Shown here one piece after another: positions 19,813-28,853 of a DNA stretch of 48,244 nt (positions are counted from its first letter, which is position 1; every line of letters begins with the position of its first letter). Made by a program: the position numbers and the translations under genes. The stretch comes from Thermoplasmata archaeon (lineage in GTDB: Archaea; Thermoplasmatota; Thermoplasmata; Lutacidiplasmatales; UBA184), in the NCBI GenBank assembly GCA_021791335.1, contig JAJYWS010000026.1, forward strand, positions 1-48,244, in the 5' to 3' direction. Under the pieces are notes generated by a model, which worked only from the letters and a program-made list of their open reading frames with translations, had not been told where the DNA came from and searched no databases.

Positions 19813-20661
19813 ATGAACCGCTGGCTTCGGCTGGCCCGGATCCCTAACGTTGCGGTCTCCGTGGTGGGTACCGTGGTCGGAGGCTGGGCCGCCCGGGGAG
19901 TGGGCTTCCAGTTGACCGGCCCGGAGTATCTCTATCTCCTACTGGCGGCCGCCTCGACGGGCCTCGTGACCGCGGGCGGCAATGCGCTCAACGACCTGCT
20001 CGACCGGGAGGGGGACCGGGCGAACCACCCCGACCGGCCGCTGGTGACCGGGGAGATCGGGGCGGCCTCCGCGCGAGGCTTTGTGATCGCGACGTTGGTC
20101 GTCGGGATCGCGGTGGTCATCCCCGTGATGCGGGCGGCCCCGGGGGTCGGCGTTCTGCTCGCCCTCGCCCTCGCGGCGGTCCTGAGCTATGAGTTCTGGT
20201 TCAAGGCGGTCGGCTTCCTCGGCAACCTGGAGGTCGCCTTCCTGACCGGCCTGGTCTTCCTCTACGGCGCGGCCAGCGTCGGCCCGGTCGGACCGGTGGC
20301 GGCGCTCGCCGGCATGGCGTTTCTGGCCACCCTCAGCCGGGAGGTGATCAAGGACATGGAGGACATGGAAGGCGACGTGGGGCGATCGACCCTGCCCCGG
20401 CGCTACGGGTTGGGCGTCTCCAGCTGGGTCGCCCGCGGCGCCATCGCGGGGGCCATCGCCCTGAGCGCCGTTCCGTTCTGGGGGCTCGTGCGCTGGGGCT
20501 CCCCCGCCGGGATTATGTACCTCGCGCTGGTCCTCGCTGCCGATGCCGTCTTTGTGGTCTCCGTCGCCGGCCTGCCCCGCCGCCTCCATGGGTGCCAGAC
20601 CGTGAGCAAGCTGGCCATGGCGATCGCCCTGCTGGCCTTCCTCGCGTTGGCGTTCCGGTAG
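19813..20661 (+). CDS. UbiA-family prenyltransferase, probable digeranylgeranylglyceryl phosphate synthase
   Basis: NDLLDREGDRANHPDRPLVTGEI and DMEDMEGDVGRSTLPRRYG motifs, multiple TMs; ATG at 19813 (MNRWLRLARIPN) preferred over the ORF start at 19786. Confidence 0.88.
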   Translation: MNRWLRLARIPNVAVSVVGTVVGGWAARGVGFQLTGPEYLYLLLAAASTGLVTAGGNALNDLLDREGDRANHPDRPLVTGEIGAASARGFVIATLVVGIAVVIPVMRAAPGVGVLLALALAAVLSYEFWFKAVGFLGNLEVAFLTGLVFLYGAASVGPVGPVAALAGMAFLATLSREVIKDMEDMEGDVGRSTLPRRYGLGVSSWVARGAIAGAIALSAVPFWGLVRWGSPAGIMYLALVLAADAVFVVSVAGLPRRLHGCQTVSKLAMAIALLAFLALAFR

Positions 20662-20670
20662 GTCGGGCAG

Positions 20671-21423
20671 ATGGTCGGTGCCGTCGAGCGTCAACTCCAG
20701 GTCCTCCTGACGGGGGGGCCCTTGCATTTCACCCTCATCGATCCCGAGAAGTCCCCCGGTCCCCGGGCGGCCGCGATCGCCCGGGCGGCAGCGGGGGCCG
20801 GAAGCCATGCGATCCTGCTGGGGGGATCGACCGGCATCTCCCCGGAGGGGATGGGGGCGGCGGCCCGCGAGATCCGGGCCGCGGTCCCGCTCCCGACGAT
20901 CATCTTCCCGGAGGGCCCGGGCTCACTGACCGGCGAAGCCCACGCGGTCCTCTTCATGAGCATGCTCAATTCCCGGAACCTCGGGCTGGTCATTCGGACC
21001 CACGCCCGGGCGGCTCCGGTCGTCCGACAGCTGGGGCTCGAGGCGATCCCGATGGGCTACCTCGTCATTGCCCCGGGGATGCGGGTCGGCGAGGTGGGCG
21101 AGGCCGATCTCGTCGGCCGAGAGGAGGTCGAACGGGCGCAGGGTTTTGCCCTCGCCGCGGAAATGCTGGGGATGCGGTTCGTCTATCTGGAAGCGGGTTC
21201 CGGAGCGCCGGCGCCGGTGCCCGCGCCGATGGTCCGGGCCGTCCGTTCGGTGCTCTCGATCCCCCTGGTCGTGGGGGGAGGGATCCGCAGCGGTGCGGAG
21301 GCGGCCCAGTTGCTTTCCGCCGGGGCGCAGATCCTGGTCACCGGTACCATTACCGAGGAGGAGGGAGTCGGCTCGGGCTTCCGGTCGATTCTCGCGGAGG
21401 TCCAACGTGCCCGCCGAGGGTAA
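20671..21423 (+). CDS. Geranylgeranylglyceryl phosphate synthase (PcrB/GGGPS family)
   Basis: FTLIDPEKSPG..., ILLGGSTGIS, FPEGPGSLTGEAHAVLFMSMLNSRN, PMGYLVIAPG, VGGGIRSGAEAAQLLSAGAQILVTGTI. Confidence 0.93.
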   Translation: MVGAVERQLQVLLTGGPLHFTLIDPEKSPGPRAAAIARAAAGAGSHAILLGGSTGISPEGMGAAAREIRAAVPLPTIIFPEGPGSLTGEAHAVLFMSMLNSRNLGLVIRTHARAAPVVRQLGLEAIPMGYLVIAPGMRVGEVGEADLVGREEVERAQGFALAAEMLGMRFVYLEAGSGAPAPVPAPMVRAVRSVLSIPLVVGGGIRSGAEAAQLLSAGAQILVTGTITEEEGVGSGFRSILAEVQRARRG

Positions 21424-23257
21424 GATCCCCCCGGACCCTGTGGGCTCTCCCCGGAGCCCCCATCTTCCTCGATCGGTCCGCAGCCACTTCATGTTCCGGG
21501 CCCCGCCCCCCTGGGCGACGGCCCTACTGCTGATCCCGGTGAGCCTCCTCTTGGCGGGTCTGGTCTGGTGGCCCGGGGGGGGGTGGATCGAGCTAGCGGA
21601 GGGTTTTCTCTGGGTCTTCTTCGCCCCCGCCCTCATCGCCACGCTGCTCACCACCCCCATCGCCTCGGCCCTAGGGGGCCGGCTCGAGTGGCGCCGGGCC
21701 GCCCTCCTCGCCCTCTCGGTGCTCCTGCTCGAGCTCCCCCTCGCGGCCGTCGCCCGGCTCGCCTTCGACGGGTTCCCGCAGTACCTCCCCGCCCTCGCGA
21801 TGCTGCCGCTGTTTCTTCAGGGACCGGCCACCTGGTTCCGGCACATGACCCTCTTCGGGGTTTCCCGGGCCAGCCACCCGGCATCGATCCTCCCCACGCT
21901 GATCCAGCCGGCCCTGGCCGTTGTCGGGGTGCTCGCGATGTACGGCGTCAGCCCCGCCCTTCTCCTCGCCGGCGTCGTCTTTGTCCTGTTGGGGTTCCTG
22001 TGTTCGGCCCTGCTGCTCCGGGCGGCCGATCGTCCCCTGCAGCGGGAGTTCCACACCTCGGGGGTGGCGCTGATCCGGCCGATGCTCGATCATGTCAACG
22101 GCCGGGACCCTTCGGCGACCCGGGAGCTGGAGGCGTTCTTTTCCCGGTTCTCGATCCCCGCCAACCTGTCGGTCCGGCTCCTGACCTTTCCGGGGCCGGA
22201 CCGGGTCCGGGCCTCGATCGCCCTCCCCACCGTCCATCCGGGGCCCTTCGCCTCGCTCGGGGCGAGCGACCTGCCGCGCAAGGTGGCGGATCGGTTGGGA
22301 CCGGCGGCCGGCACGGTCTTCGTGCCCCACACCCCGTGCGATCACGATCTCGACCTCCCGAGCCGGGCGGAGATGGACCGGGTGTCCGACGCCTGCCGGG
22401 AGCTGCTCGAGGGTCTCGGCCCCGTCGGCCCGGTCGAACCCGTGCGGGCGAGCCCGCTCGTCTCCCCGTACGCCGGAAGCCTCGCCCGGGCCCAGCTGCT
22501 CGGCGATACGGCGTTGGTCCTGGTCACGCAGGCGCCCGAACCGACCGACGACATTGCCTTTTCGGTGGCCGATCGGGCGGTCCGTGAGGCCTCCGGCCGG
22601 ACCGGCCTCTCCGTGGCCCTGATCGATGCCCACAACTCCTACATCAAGGACCAGGGGGACATCAGCTACGGGACCCCGACCGCGGAGCGGTTGATCCGGG
22701 ATGTCGCTGCGGCGGTCGAGGCCGCCCGGACGGCCGCACAGCTCTCCCCGCTCGAAATCGGGACCTCGGCCCGCACCCACTACCGGATCGGAGCCGACGG
22801 CATCGGCCCCCTCGGGATTCGGGTGCTGGCGATCCGCACGGCCGGGTCGACGTCGGCCTACGTGCTCATCGACGGCAACAACCTTCTGGTCGGTCTCCGG
22901 GATCCGATCGTTCGTGCCCTGGAGACTCTGGTGGACCACGCCGAAGTGCTCACGACCGACAACCACGTCGTCCACGAGGTGGATGGGGGGATCAACCCCG
23001 TCGGCGAGCGGGCGCCGCTCGAGCGGTTGACCCGGGAATCGACGGAGCTGCTGCGGGAGGCGATCCGGGACCTGACCCCGGTCGGGGTGCGCAGTGCCTG
23101 CCGGGAGCTCCCCTCGGTGCCGGTCCTCGTCCCGTCGTTTACCGCCCGGCTCCTCACGTCCCTCAGCGACACGATGGCGATCTTCTCGAATGCCCTCCTC
23201 TCGACCCTTTTCCTCCTCCTGGCCGTCTCGACGGCCGTGCTGCTGGTGAAACCATGA
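21407..23257 (+). CDS. DUF2070-like archaeal membrane protein
   Basis: N-terminal TM bundle; C-terminal soluble domain with HPGPFASLGASDLP, PHTPCDHDLDLPS, LIDAHNSYIKDQGDISYGT; C-terminal TM. Start could be GTG 21407 (overlapping GGGPS) or ATG 21491. Confidence 0.75.
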   Translation: MPAEGKIPPDPVGSPRSPHLPRSVRSHFMFRAPPPWATALLLIPVSLLLAGLVWWPGGGWIELAEGFLWVFFAPALIATLLTTPIASALGGRLEWRRAALLALSVLLLELPLAAVARLAFDGFPQYLPALAMLPLFLQGPATWFRHMTLFGVSRASHPASILPTLIQPALAVVGVLAMYGVSPALLLAGVVFVLLGFLCSALLLRAADRPLQREFHTSGVALIRPMLDHVNGRDPSATRELEAFFSRFSIPANLSVRLLTFPGPDRVRASIALPTVHPGPFASLGASDLPRKVADRLGPAAGTVFVPHTPCDHDLDLPSRAEMDRVSDACRELLEGLGPVGPVEPVRASPLVSPYAGSLARAQLLGDTALVLVTQAPEPTDDIAFSVADRAVREASGRTGLSVALIDAHNSYIKDQGDISYGTPTAERLIRDVAAAVEAARTAAQLSPLEIGTSARTHYRIGADGIGPLGIRVLAIRTAGSTSAYVLIDGNNLLVGLRDPIVRALETLVDHAEVLTTDNHVVHEVDGGINPVGERAPLERLTRESTELLREAIRDLTPVGVRSACRELPSVPVLVPSFTARLLTSLSDTMAIFSNALLSTLFLLLAVSTAVLLVKP

Positions 23258-24903
23258 GGCGATCCGCCCCCGAGAGTCCCCCTGCGCCGATCACCCTCCC
23301 CGAAGCCGATGCGCGGCTGGGCGGACCGACGGCCCGCGAGTGGCTGACCGAATTGGTCGCGGCCCAGCCGACCAACCTCGAGGATCCGGCCCATGGTCGC
23401 TGGGAGAAACCGAACTACCGGGAGGCGGCCCGCCTCATCGAGGCGAAGGCGCGCTCCCTCGGCCTCTCCGTACGCCGGTACGACCCGAGTGTCGAGGCGG
23501 CCGATCCCACCCCCTTCCGGGGGATCCCCCGGCCGAACCTGATCCTGGATCTGGACCGTTCGGCCCCGCGAACCCTGCTCATCCTGACCCACTTCGACGT
23601 GGTGCCGGTGCCGGCGGAGCAGCGGGATCGCTGGAAGAGCCCTCCGAACACCCTGACGTTCCGGCCGGACGGACGCTTCTACGGGAGGGGGTCAAACGAT
23701 GATCTGGGCAGCGGGGTCGTCGCGACCCTGATCGCCCTTCAGCGGCTCCGTGAGCGGCCCGAACTCGGGTGGAACATCCGGACGATCGTCGCCTGCGACG
23801 AAGAGACCGGCGGCGAGGGGGGGATCGAAGCGCTCAAGGAGCATGACCTCGAGCTGGCGCCGGACGATCCCGGCCGGTTCCTGAGGGCCGACGCGGCCCT
23901 CATCCCCGACGGGAGCCCCGAGGTCACCGCCGGCTCCTCCGGCCTGGCGTTCCTGAGCGGGGAGTGGCCCTCCGCGGCGCCGCTCACGTCGATCGTCGGG
24001 TTCGGTCGGTGCCTGATCGAACTCCATGAGTTCGTCCGTCAGTGGAAGTCGGTCTACGCCTCGCCCGACTGGCCGGATCACGGGGCCCCGGAACCGGTGC
24101 TGACCGGGCGGGCCACGCTGACCCAGTGGGATGTTGAAATGCTCCCGGCCCCGGAGGTCCGGCCGCTCCGGCTGCGCCGGGCGCATGCCGAGACCGACGC
24201 CGGAAACCAGATCCCCGGTCGCGTGACCCTGCTCTTCGAGGCCACCGAAGAGGGCCGCGCGTGGGTGGCGGCGGAAATCGATCGTCGCCGGGGAACGGCC
24301 CACCCGTTGGAGTTCGCCCGGACCAGCGCCCTCAGGATCCCGGCCGACGCTCTCGCCCTGCAGGTGGTCGGCCGCGCCGCCCATGGAGGCTACCCGCACC
24401 GGGGGGCCAACCCGGTACCGGCGGCGCTCGACCTCCTCTCGGATGCGATGGCGGCCGGCGTCCTTGACCCTCAGGCCACGGGCACGGCGACCTCCACGAT
24501 CGACCTCCGTCTGGTGCCCGAGATGGAGCTCGAAGCGGGACTTTCGGCGGCCCTGGGCCATCTGGCCCCCCAGATCCGGGCCCGATTCCCCGGAGCCCGG
24601 GTCACCGCCCCTGCGAATCGGTCCCGGTCGGGCTACGCCTTGGCCCCCGGGCATCCCCTCCTGCTTCGGCTCGGGCCGATCATGAGGGAGACCCTCGGCG
24701 CCCAGGGGGTCGTCGGGGAGTACGGCGGTACCGACGCCAGCGCGCTCCGGGGCCTGCGGACCCCCGCCGGCGAACCCCTGCCCGCGGTCGTCTTTGGGTC
24801 GATGGACCGGGACGCCCATATCCACGACGCCGAGGAGAGCGTCGACCCCCGTCGGCTCGCCGGGGTCATCGAGACGATCGTGCGGTTTGTGACCGACGTG
24901 TGA
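23254..24903 (+). CDS. M20-family metallopeptidase/deacylase (ArgE/DapE-like)
   Basis: LILTHFDVVPVPAEQRDRWKSPP...FYGRGSNDDLGSGV, CDEETGGEGGIEAL, AHGGYPHRG, GEYGGTDAS; ATGA overlap with the upstream gene. Confidence 0.88.
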   Translation: MRRSAPESPPAPITLPEADARLGGPTAREWLTELVAAQPTNLEDPAHGRWEKPNYREAARLIEAKARSLGLSVRRYDPSVEAADPTPFRGIPRPNLILDLDRSAPRTLLILTHFDVVPVPAEQRDRWKSPPNTLTFRPDGRFYGRGSNDDLGSGVVATLIALQRLRERPELGWNIRTIVACDEETGGEGGIEALKEHDLELAPDDPGRFLRADAALIPDGSPEVTAGSSGLAFLSGEWPSAAPLTSIVGFGRCLIELHEFVRQWKSVYASPDWPDHGAPEPVLTGRATLTQWDVEMLPAPEVRPLRLRRAHAETDAGNQIPGRVTLLFEATEEGRAWVAAEIDRRRGTAHPLEFARTSALRIPADALALQVVGRAAHGGYPHRGANPVPAALDLLSDAMAAGVLDPQATGTATSTIDLRLVPEMELEAGLSAALGHLAPQIRARFPGARVTAPANRSRSGYALAPGHPLLLRLGPIMRETLGAQGVVGEYGGTDASALRGLRTPAGEPLPAVVFGSMDRDAHIHDAEESVDPRRLAGVIETIVRFVTDV

Positions 24904-25497
24904 ATGGGGGCCGGGATGGGAATCCCCGCACCGTGGAACTCCCTCGCCGCCGTGATCTGGGTCCTCCTCCCGGCCCTGATCGCGAACGCCCTCGCGACCC
25001 TTCCGCGCGGGCGCGGACCGCCGATGGACTTCGGCCGGAGCTGGCCCGGGGACGGCCGGAGGATCCTCGGCAGCTCGAAGAGCTGGTCCGGCTTTTTTTT
25101 CGGGTCACTCGCGGCCGCTCCGTTCGGCCTCCTTGAGGCCGAACTGATCCTCCTGGCGCCGCCCTCGCTCCAGCTCGTCCCGAGCCTCGGGTCGAGTCTG
25201 GAGGCGGCGCTGCCCTTGGTCCTGATGGTGAGCTTCGGCGCGATGATCGGGGACGCGCTGGGCTCGTTCTGCAAGCGGCGTCTGGGCCGTCCGAGCGGGG
25301 CCCGCACGCTGCTCCTGGACCAGCTGCCGTTCGTGCTCCTCCCGATCGCCTTAGGGCTCCTCTTCTATCCGACCCTCTTCGGGAGCGTCTTTGGAAGCCT
25401 GACGGCGATCTTATGGCTCCTCGTGCTCACCCTCGGGCTGCACGCAGGCTTCAACTGGATCGGATTCAAGGTCGGTCTCAAGAAGGTACCATGGTAG
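24904..25497 (+). CDS. carS: CDP-archaeol synthase (CarS, DUF46 family)
   Basis: 197 aa membrane protein; GDALGSFCKRRLGRPSGARTLLLDQLPFVLLPIALG matches the CarS signature region; located with GGGPS and DGGGPS. Confidence 0.88.
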   Translation: MGAGMGIPAPWNSLAAVIWVLLPALIANALATLPRGRGPPMDFGRSWPGDGRRILGSSKSWSGFFFGSLAAAPFGLLEAELILLAPPSLQLVPSLGSSLEAALPLVLMVSFGAMIGDALGSFCKRRLGRPSGARTLLLDQLPFVLLPIALGLLFYPTLFGSVFGSLTAILWLLVLTLGLHAGFNWIGFKVGLKKVPW

Positions 25498-26039
25498 ACG
25501 CCGCCTCCCCCCCCAGCCCCGAAGCGATCGCCCGGACCCTGCTCGATTCGGGGTCGGTCCGGTTCGGGCAATTCACGCTCGCGTCGGGGCAGACCTCCGA
25601 TGTCTACGTGGACGTGAAACGGGCCTGGACGGTGCCCGCCCGGCTCCGCCTGCTGGCCGAGGCGTTGGCCGACCGGGTCGGGATCGCCGACCGGCTGGCC
25701 GGGATGGAGCTCGGCGCGGTGCCCCTGGTCGTCGCGACCGCGCTTCGCACCGGACATCCGTTCGTCGTCATTCGAAAGGCCTCGAAGGAGCACGGCACCC
25801 GGCAACGCTTTGAAGGAGAGATCCGGCCCGGCGAGCGTCTCCTGCTGATCGAGGATGTGGCCACCACGGGCGGAAGCTCGCTCGAGTCGATTGCGGTCCT
25901 CCGGGGCCAGGGCGCGATCGTCGACCGGGCGCTGGTCGTCGTCGACCGGGAGAGCGGCGCCGTCGACCGCCTCGCCGCGGTGGGCGTCCGTCTCGAAGCC
26001 TTGGTCACCCTGTCCTCCCTGAGGGGCCGCCAGCCGTGA
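25491..26039 (+). CDS. pyrE: Orotate phosphoribosyltransferase
   Basis: FGQFTLASGQTSDVYVDVKRAWT, RKASKEHGTRQRFEG, LLIEDVATTGGSSLESI; ATG at 25491 preferred over ORF start 25413. Confidence 0.93.
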   Translation: MVDAASPPSPEAIARTLLDSGSVRFGQFTLASGQTSDVYVDVKRAWTVPARLRLLAEALADRVGIADRLAGMELGAVPLVVATALRTGHPFVVIRKASKEHGTRQRFEGEIRPGERLLLIEDVATTGGSSLESIAVLRGQGAIVDRALVVVDRESGAVDRLAAVGVRLEALVTLSSLRGRQP

Positions 26040-27100
26040 CCGGCCGCTTGCGTTCTGACGGCACCGCCGAGTGGAGCGATCCCGCCGAGGCCTCCACCCT
26101 CTATGCCCGGGGCTACTTCGGCACCCTGCAGCCGGGCGGCGGACTCCGCCTGGACCGCTACGAGACCGCGTACCTGACCGAGATGGGTCGGGCCGAGGTC
26201 CAGGGGCCGAGGGCACCGGCGACTCCCTGGCCGGAGGTGTTCCGCCGGGCCGCCCGGGCCGAACCGGGGTTCGGGGTCCGCTACCTGGTCTACCGGGACC
26301 TCCGGCAGCGCGGCTATGTGGTCCGCTCGTCGCCTCCGCCCATCGCATTTGCGGTCCTGCCGCGAGGAGGGACCCTGCACAAGACGCCGGCCCGATACTG
26401 GGTGGACGCCCTGAGCGAACGGAGTCCGTTCGACCTGGGCCATCTCCTCGGGTTGACCGACCGGGCCCAGGCGACCAAGAAGAGCCTCCTCCTCGGCGTG
26501 GTCGACGAGGAGTCGGATCTGACCTACTACCGGTTGAAGCTGAGCCAGCCGACCGGTGCGCTGACCGCTGCGCCGCTCGACACCGTCGCCACGGGCTGGC
26601 TCTCGGAGGATCGGGTCCTGCTCTTCGACCCCGGCCCGGTGGCCAGCCTCGGACGGAATCTCGCCTACGGTTCCCAGGTCGGGGCCCGCCTCGAGCTGAG
26701 CCTCCTCGAGGCCGCCTACCTGCAGGAGACCGGCCAGTTGGTCCTGCGGGATGCCCGCAGCGGGCGGGCGATCCCCCGGGCCCAGTTCGACCGGCGGGCC
26801 GCTCGGCTCGACCGACGGTTCAACGAACGGCTCGCCACCTACCGGCACCTTCGGGGGCGCCGGCTGGTCGTGAAGACGGGGTTCAAGTACGGGGCCCACT
26901 TCCGCGCCTATCCCCGGAACCCGGAGCAGGTCCACGCCCGCTACCTGGTCCAGGCGGTTCCGATGCACCATGTCGCCGCCTGGTCGGAGATCGCCGGAGC
27001 GGTCCGGGTGGCGCAGGGGGTCCGCAAGGAGTTTCTCCTGGCGGCGGTGGACTCCAATGCCCCACCCCGGTTCCTGGCGATCGAGCGGATCCGCCCGTAG
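26036..27100 (+). CDS. endA: tRNA-splicing endonuclease (two-module, ~350 aa type)
   Basis: KTGFKYGAHFRAYPRNPEQVHARYLVQAV...GAVRVAQGVRKEFLLAAVD (catalytic Y/H/K pattern), with an N-terminal degenerate module; GTG start overlaps the pyrE stop. Confidence 0.88.
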   Translation: MTGRLRSDGTAEWSDPAEASTLYARGYFGTLQPGGGLRLDRYETAYLTEMGRAEVQGPRAPATPWPEVFRRAARAEPGFGVRYLVYRDLRQRGYVVRSSPPPIAFAVLPRGGTLHKTPARYWVDALSERSPFDLGHLLGLTDRAQATKKSLLLGVVDEESDLTYYRLKLSQPTGALTAAPLDTVATGWLSEDRVLLFDPGPVASLGRNLAYGSQVGARLELSLLEAAYLQETGQLVLRDARSGRAIPRAQFDRRAARLDRRFNERLATYRHLRGRRLVVKTGFKYGAHFRAYPRNPEQVHARYLVQAVPMHHVAAWSEIAGAVRVAQGVRKEFLLAAVDSNAPPRFLAIERIRP

Positions 27101-27132
27101 GTGGAGCCCCGGCGAGTCGCGCCGAACGGCGC

Positions 27133-27939
27133 CTAATCGGCCCGGCGCCGTGAGCGCCGGGCGACGGGCGCGGGGCGCTTGGGCGACGGTCCTTCGGGCT
27201 CGGACTCGAGCGTGCGGAGGTGTTGGAGCAGCGCATCGTGCTTGCGTTCATCCGCTTCCATGCTCTCCCAGAGGAGGCGCATCACCCCCCCGAGTTCAGC
27301 GCCGAGCCCCGCGCCGGAGGCCGCCTCCGCCCGGTGTTCCCGGGCGATCATCCGGTCGACCTCCTCCCGTCGGACTCCGGAGGGGGCGGTCCGGCTGATC
27401 CCCCGGGCCAGCTGGCTTTCGATCGAGGCGGCGATCTCGGCGTGGCGGAGGCTGTCGGAGGCGATCTGGCGGAAGACGGCCCGGGTGAGCTCGTCCCGCG
27501 ACTTCTGGGCGAGCCACATGCAGTCGGCCACGGCCCGCTGCTCCGCCCGGATCCGGGCCCGCAGCCGCTGGCGGAGGAGGCGCTCCCGGGGGCGGTCCAA
27601 CGCCCGCTCGACCGGTGCCGAACCCCGCTCCTCCAGCGCCGCGCACTTGAGCGCCGCCTCAAGGATGATCGCGGAGGCGGCCCGGGTCGGCTCCGAGCTC
27701 ATCGAAAGCTCCTGGGCGGCCTGCCGGATCAGCCGCTCCTCCTCGGGGCGGCGGGGCCGGTCGCTCAGTTCGACCTTCATCCGGTGGCCGGACAGATACT
27801 GTGAGATCGCCGAGGGGGCGATGCCCAGTCGGGCCGCCGCCCGCCGGGAGGAAAAGCGGAACCCCTCGACCAGCTCCCGCGCGACCAGGGCCTGGATCCG
27901 ATGGACCCAGAGGATGGGAGGCCGGGACGTCGGGGGCAT
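27133..27939 (-). CDS. XRE-type HTH domain fused to a putative ferritin-like four-helix domain
   Basis: HTH: SSRRAAARLGIAPSAISQYLSGHR. Helical C-terminus with RAEQRAVADCM, ASDSLRHAEI, MIAREHRAEA, MEADERKHDALL (ExxH-like). Confidence 0.65.
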   Translation of the reverse strand: MPPTSRPPILWVHRIQALVARELVEGFRFSSRRAAARLGIAPSAISQYLSGHRMKVELSDRPRRPEEERLIRQAAQELSMSSEPTRAASAIILEAALKCAALEERGSAPVERALDRPRERLLRQRLRARIRAEQRAVADCMWLAQKSRDELTRAVFRQIASDSLRHAEIAASIESQLARGISRTAPSGVRREEVDRMIAREHRAEAASGAGLGAELGGVMRLLWESMEADERKHDALLQHLRTLESEPEGPSPKRPAPVARRSRRRAD

Positions 27940-27964
27940 CGGTAAGACGGAAGGGGCCCCTTGG

Positions 27965-28028
27965 GATAAAGGGATTGTTCACAACGTGACGAAGAACACA
28001 GCCACGGTCACGGCCGGTCATTTAAATA
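27965..28028. promoter_or_regulatory. Divergent promoter region with two TATA-like elements and a TCAC-N3-GTGA inverted repeat
   Basis: Minus TATA-like CTTTATC at ~27965-27971 (~28 nt before the ATG at 27939); plus TTTAAATA at 28021-28028 (~28 nt before the ATG at 28053); TCACAACGTGA at 27979-27989 between them. Confidence 0.45.
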
Positions 28029-28052
28029 CTGATCTGGGGTGCAAACCCCCGC

Positions 28053-28853
28053 ATGGAGGGCAGTTTCTTCCTCTTCACGGCGCTCGTGGTCGCGATGGCG
28101 CTCGCGATCTTCCTCTCGTTGCCGGTCGTCCTGAACCGTCGGGCGATGGGCGGTCGCACCCTGGTCCTCCTGAATGCGGGCGCCATCGGGATCCTTGCGT
28201 TTCTTTTGGCCGACATCTTTTCCGATGTCGCGCCGCTGCTGGCCAGCGCTTCGACCGCCTACTTGACCGATCCGGCCCTTGACCTGGTCTTCCTGGGCGG
28301 CCTCGCCCTCGCGTTCGGCCTGCTGATGTTCGCGGAGGGCCGGCCGAACGACCGACTCCGGGCTCCGGCCGGCACGGAGGTGTCCGAGTCGGCGTGGCGA
28401 CTCTCCTTCATCATCGCCTTGGGCATCGGATTCCAGAATCTGACCGAGGGCTTGGTCTTCGGGGCCTCCTGGGCGGCCGGCCAGGTGGGCCTTGTGGGGG
28501 TGGTCTTCGTCGGCTTCTTCCTCCAGAACATCACCGAAGGGTTCCCGATCGTCTCCCCGCTCCTCGGTCGGGTGGAGGCCCCGGCCCGGTGGCGGCGGCT
28601 CACGGGCCTCTTCCTGATCGGCGGGATCCCGACGATCCTCGGCGGCTTCATCGGGTTCCGGTTCAGTCCAGTCCCCCTCCTGATCTTCTTCGATGCCCTC
28701 GCCATGGGGGCCATCCTGTACGTCTTGCTCCCGATGCTCCGGGGGGCGCTCCGGTCCCAGGCAACCCCGGAGGCGACCCGGTACCGCGCCCGGCTGGTCT
28801 ACTGGGGCATCCTGGTCGGGTTCCTCGTCGGGTTCCTGGTGAACGCACTCTGA
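28053..28853 (+). CDS. ZIP-family-like metal transporter
   Basis: About 8 TMs; ZIP signature positions GIGFQNLTEGLVFG and FFLQNITEGFPIVSPL. Confidence 0.78.
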   Translation: MEGSFFLFTALVVAMALAIFLSLPVVLNRRAMGGRTLVLLNAGAIGILAFLLADIFSDVAPLLASASTAYLTDPALDLVFLGGLALAFGLLMFAEGRPNDRLRAPAGTEVSESAWRLSFIIALGIGFQNLTEGLVFGASWAAGQVGLVGVVFVGFFLQNITEGFPIVSPLLGRVEAPARWRRLTGLFLIGGIPTILGGFIGFRFSPVPLLIFFDALAMGAILYVLLPMLRGALRSQATPEATRYRARLVYWGILVGFLVGFLVNAL

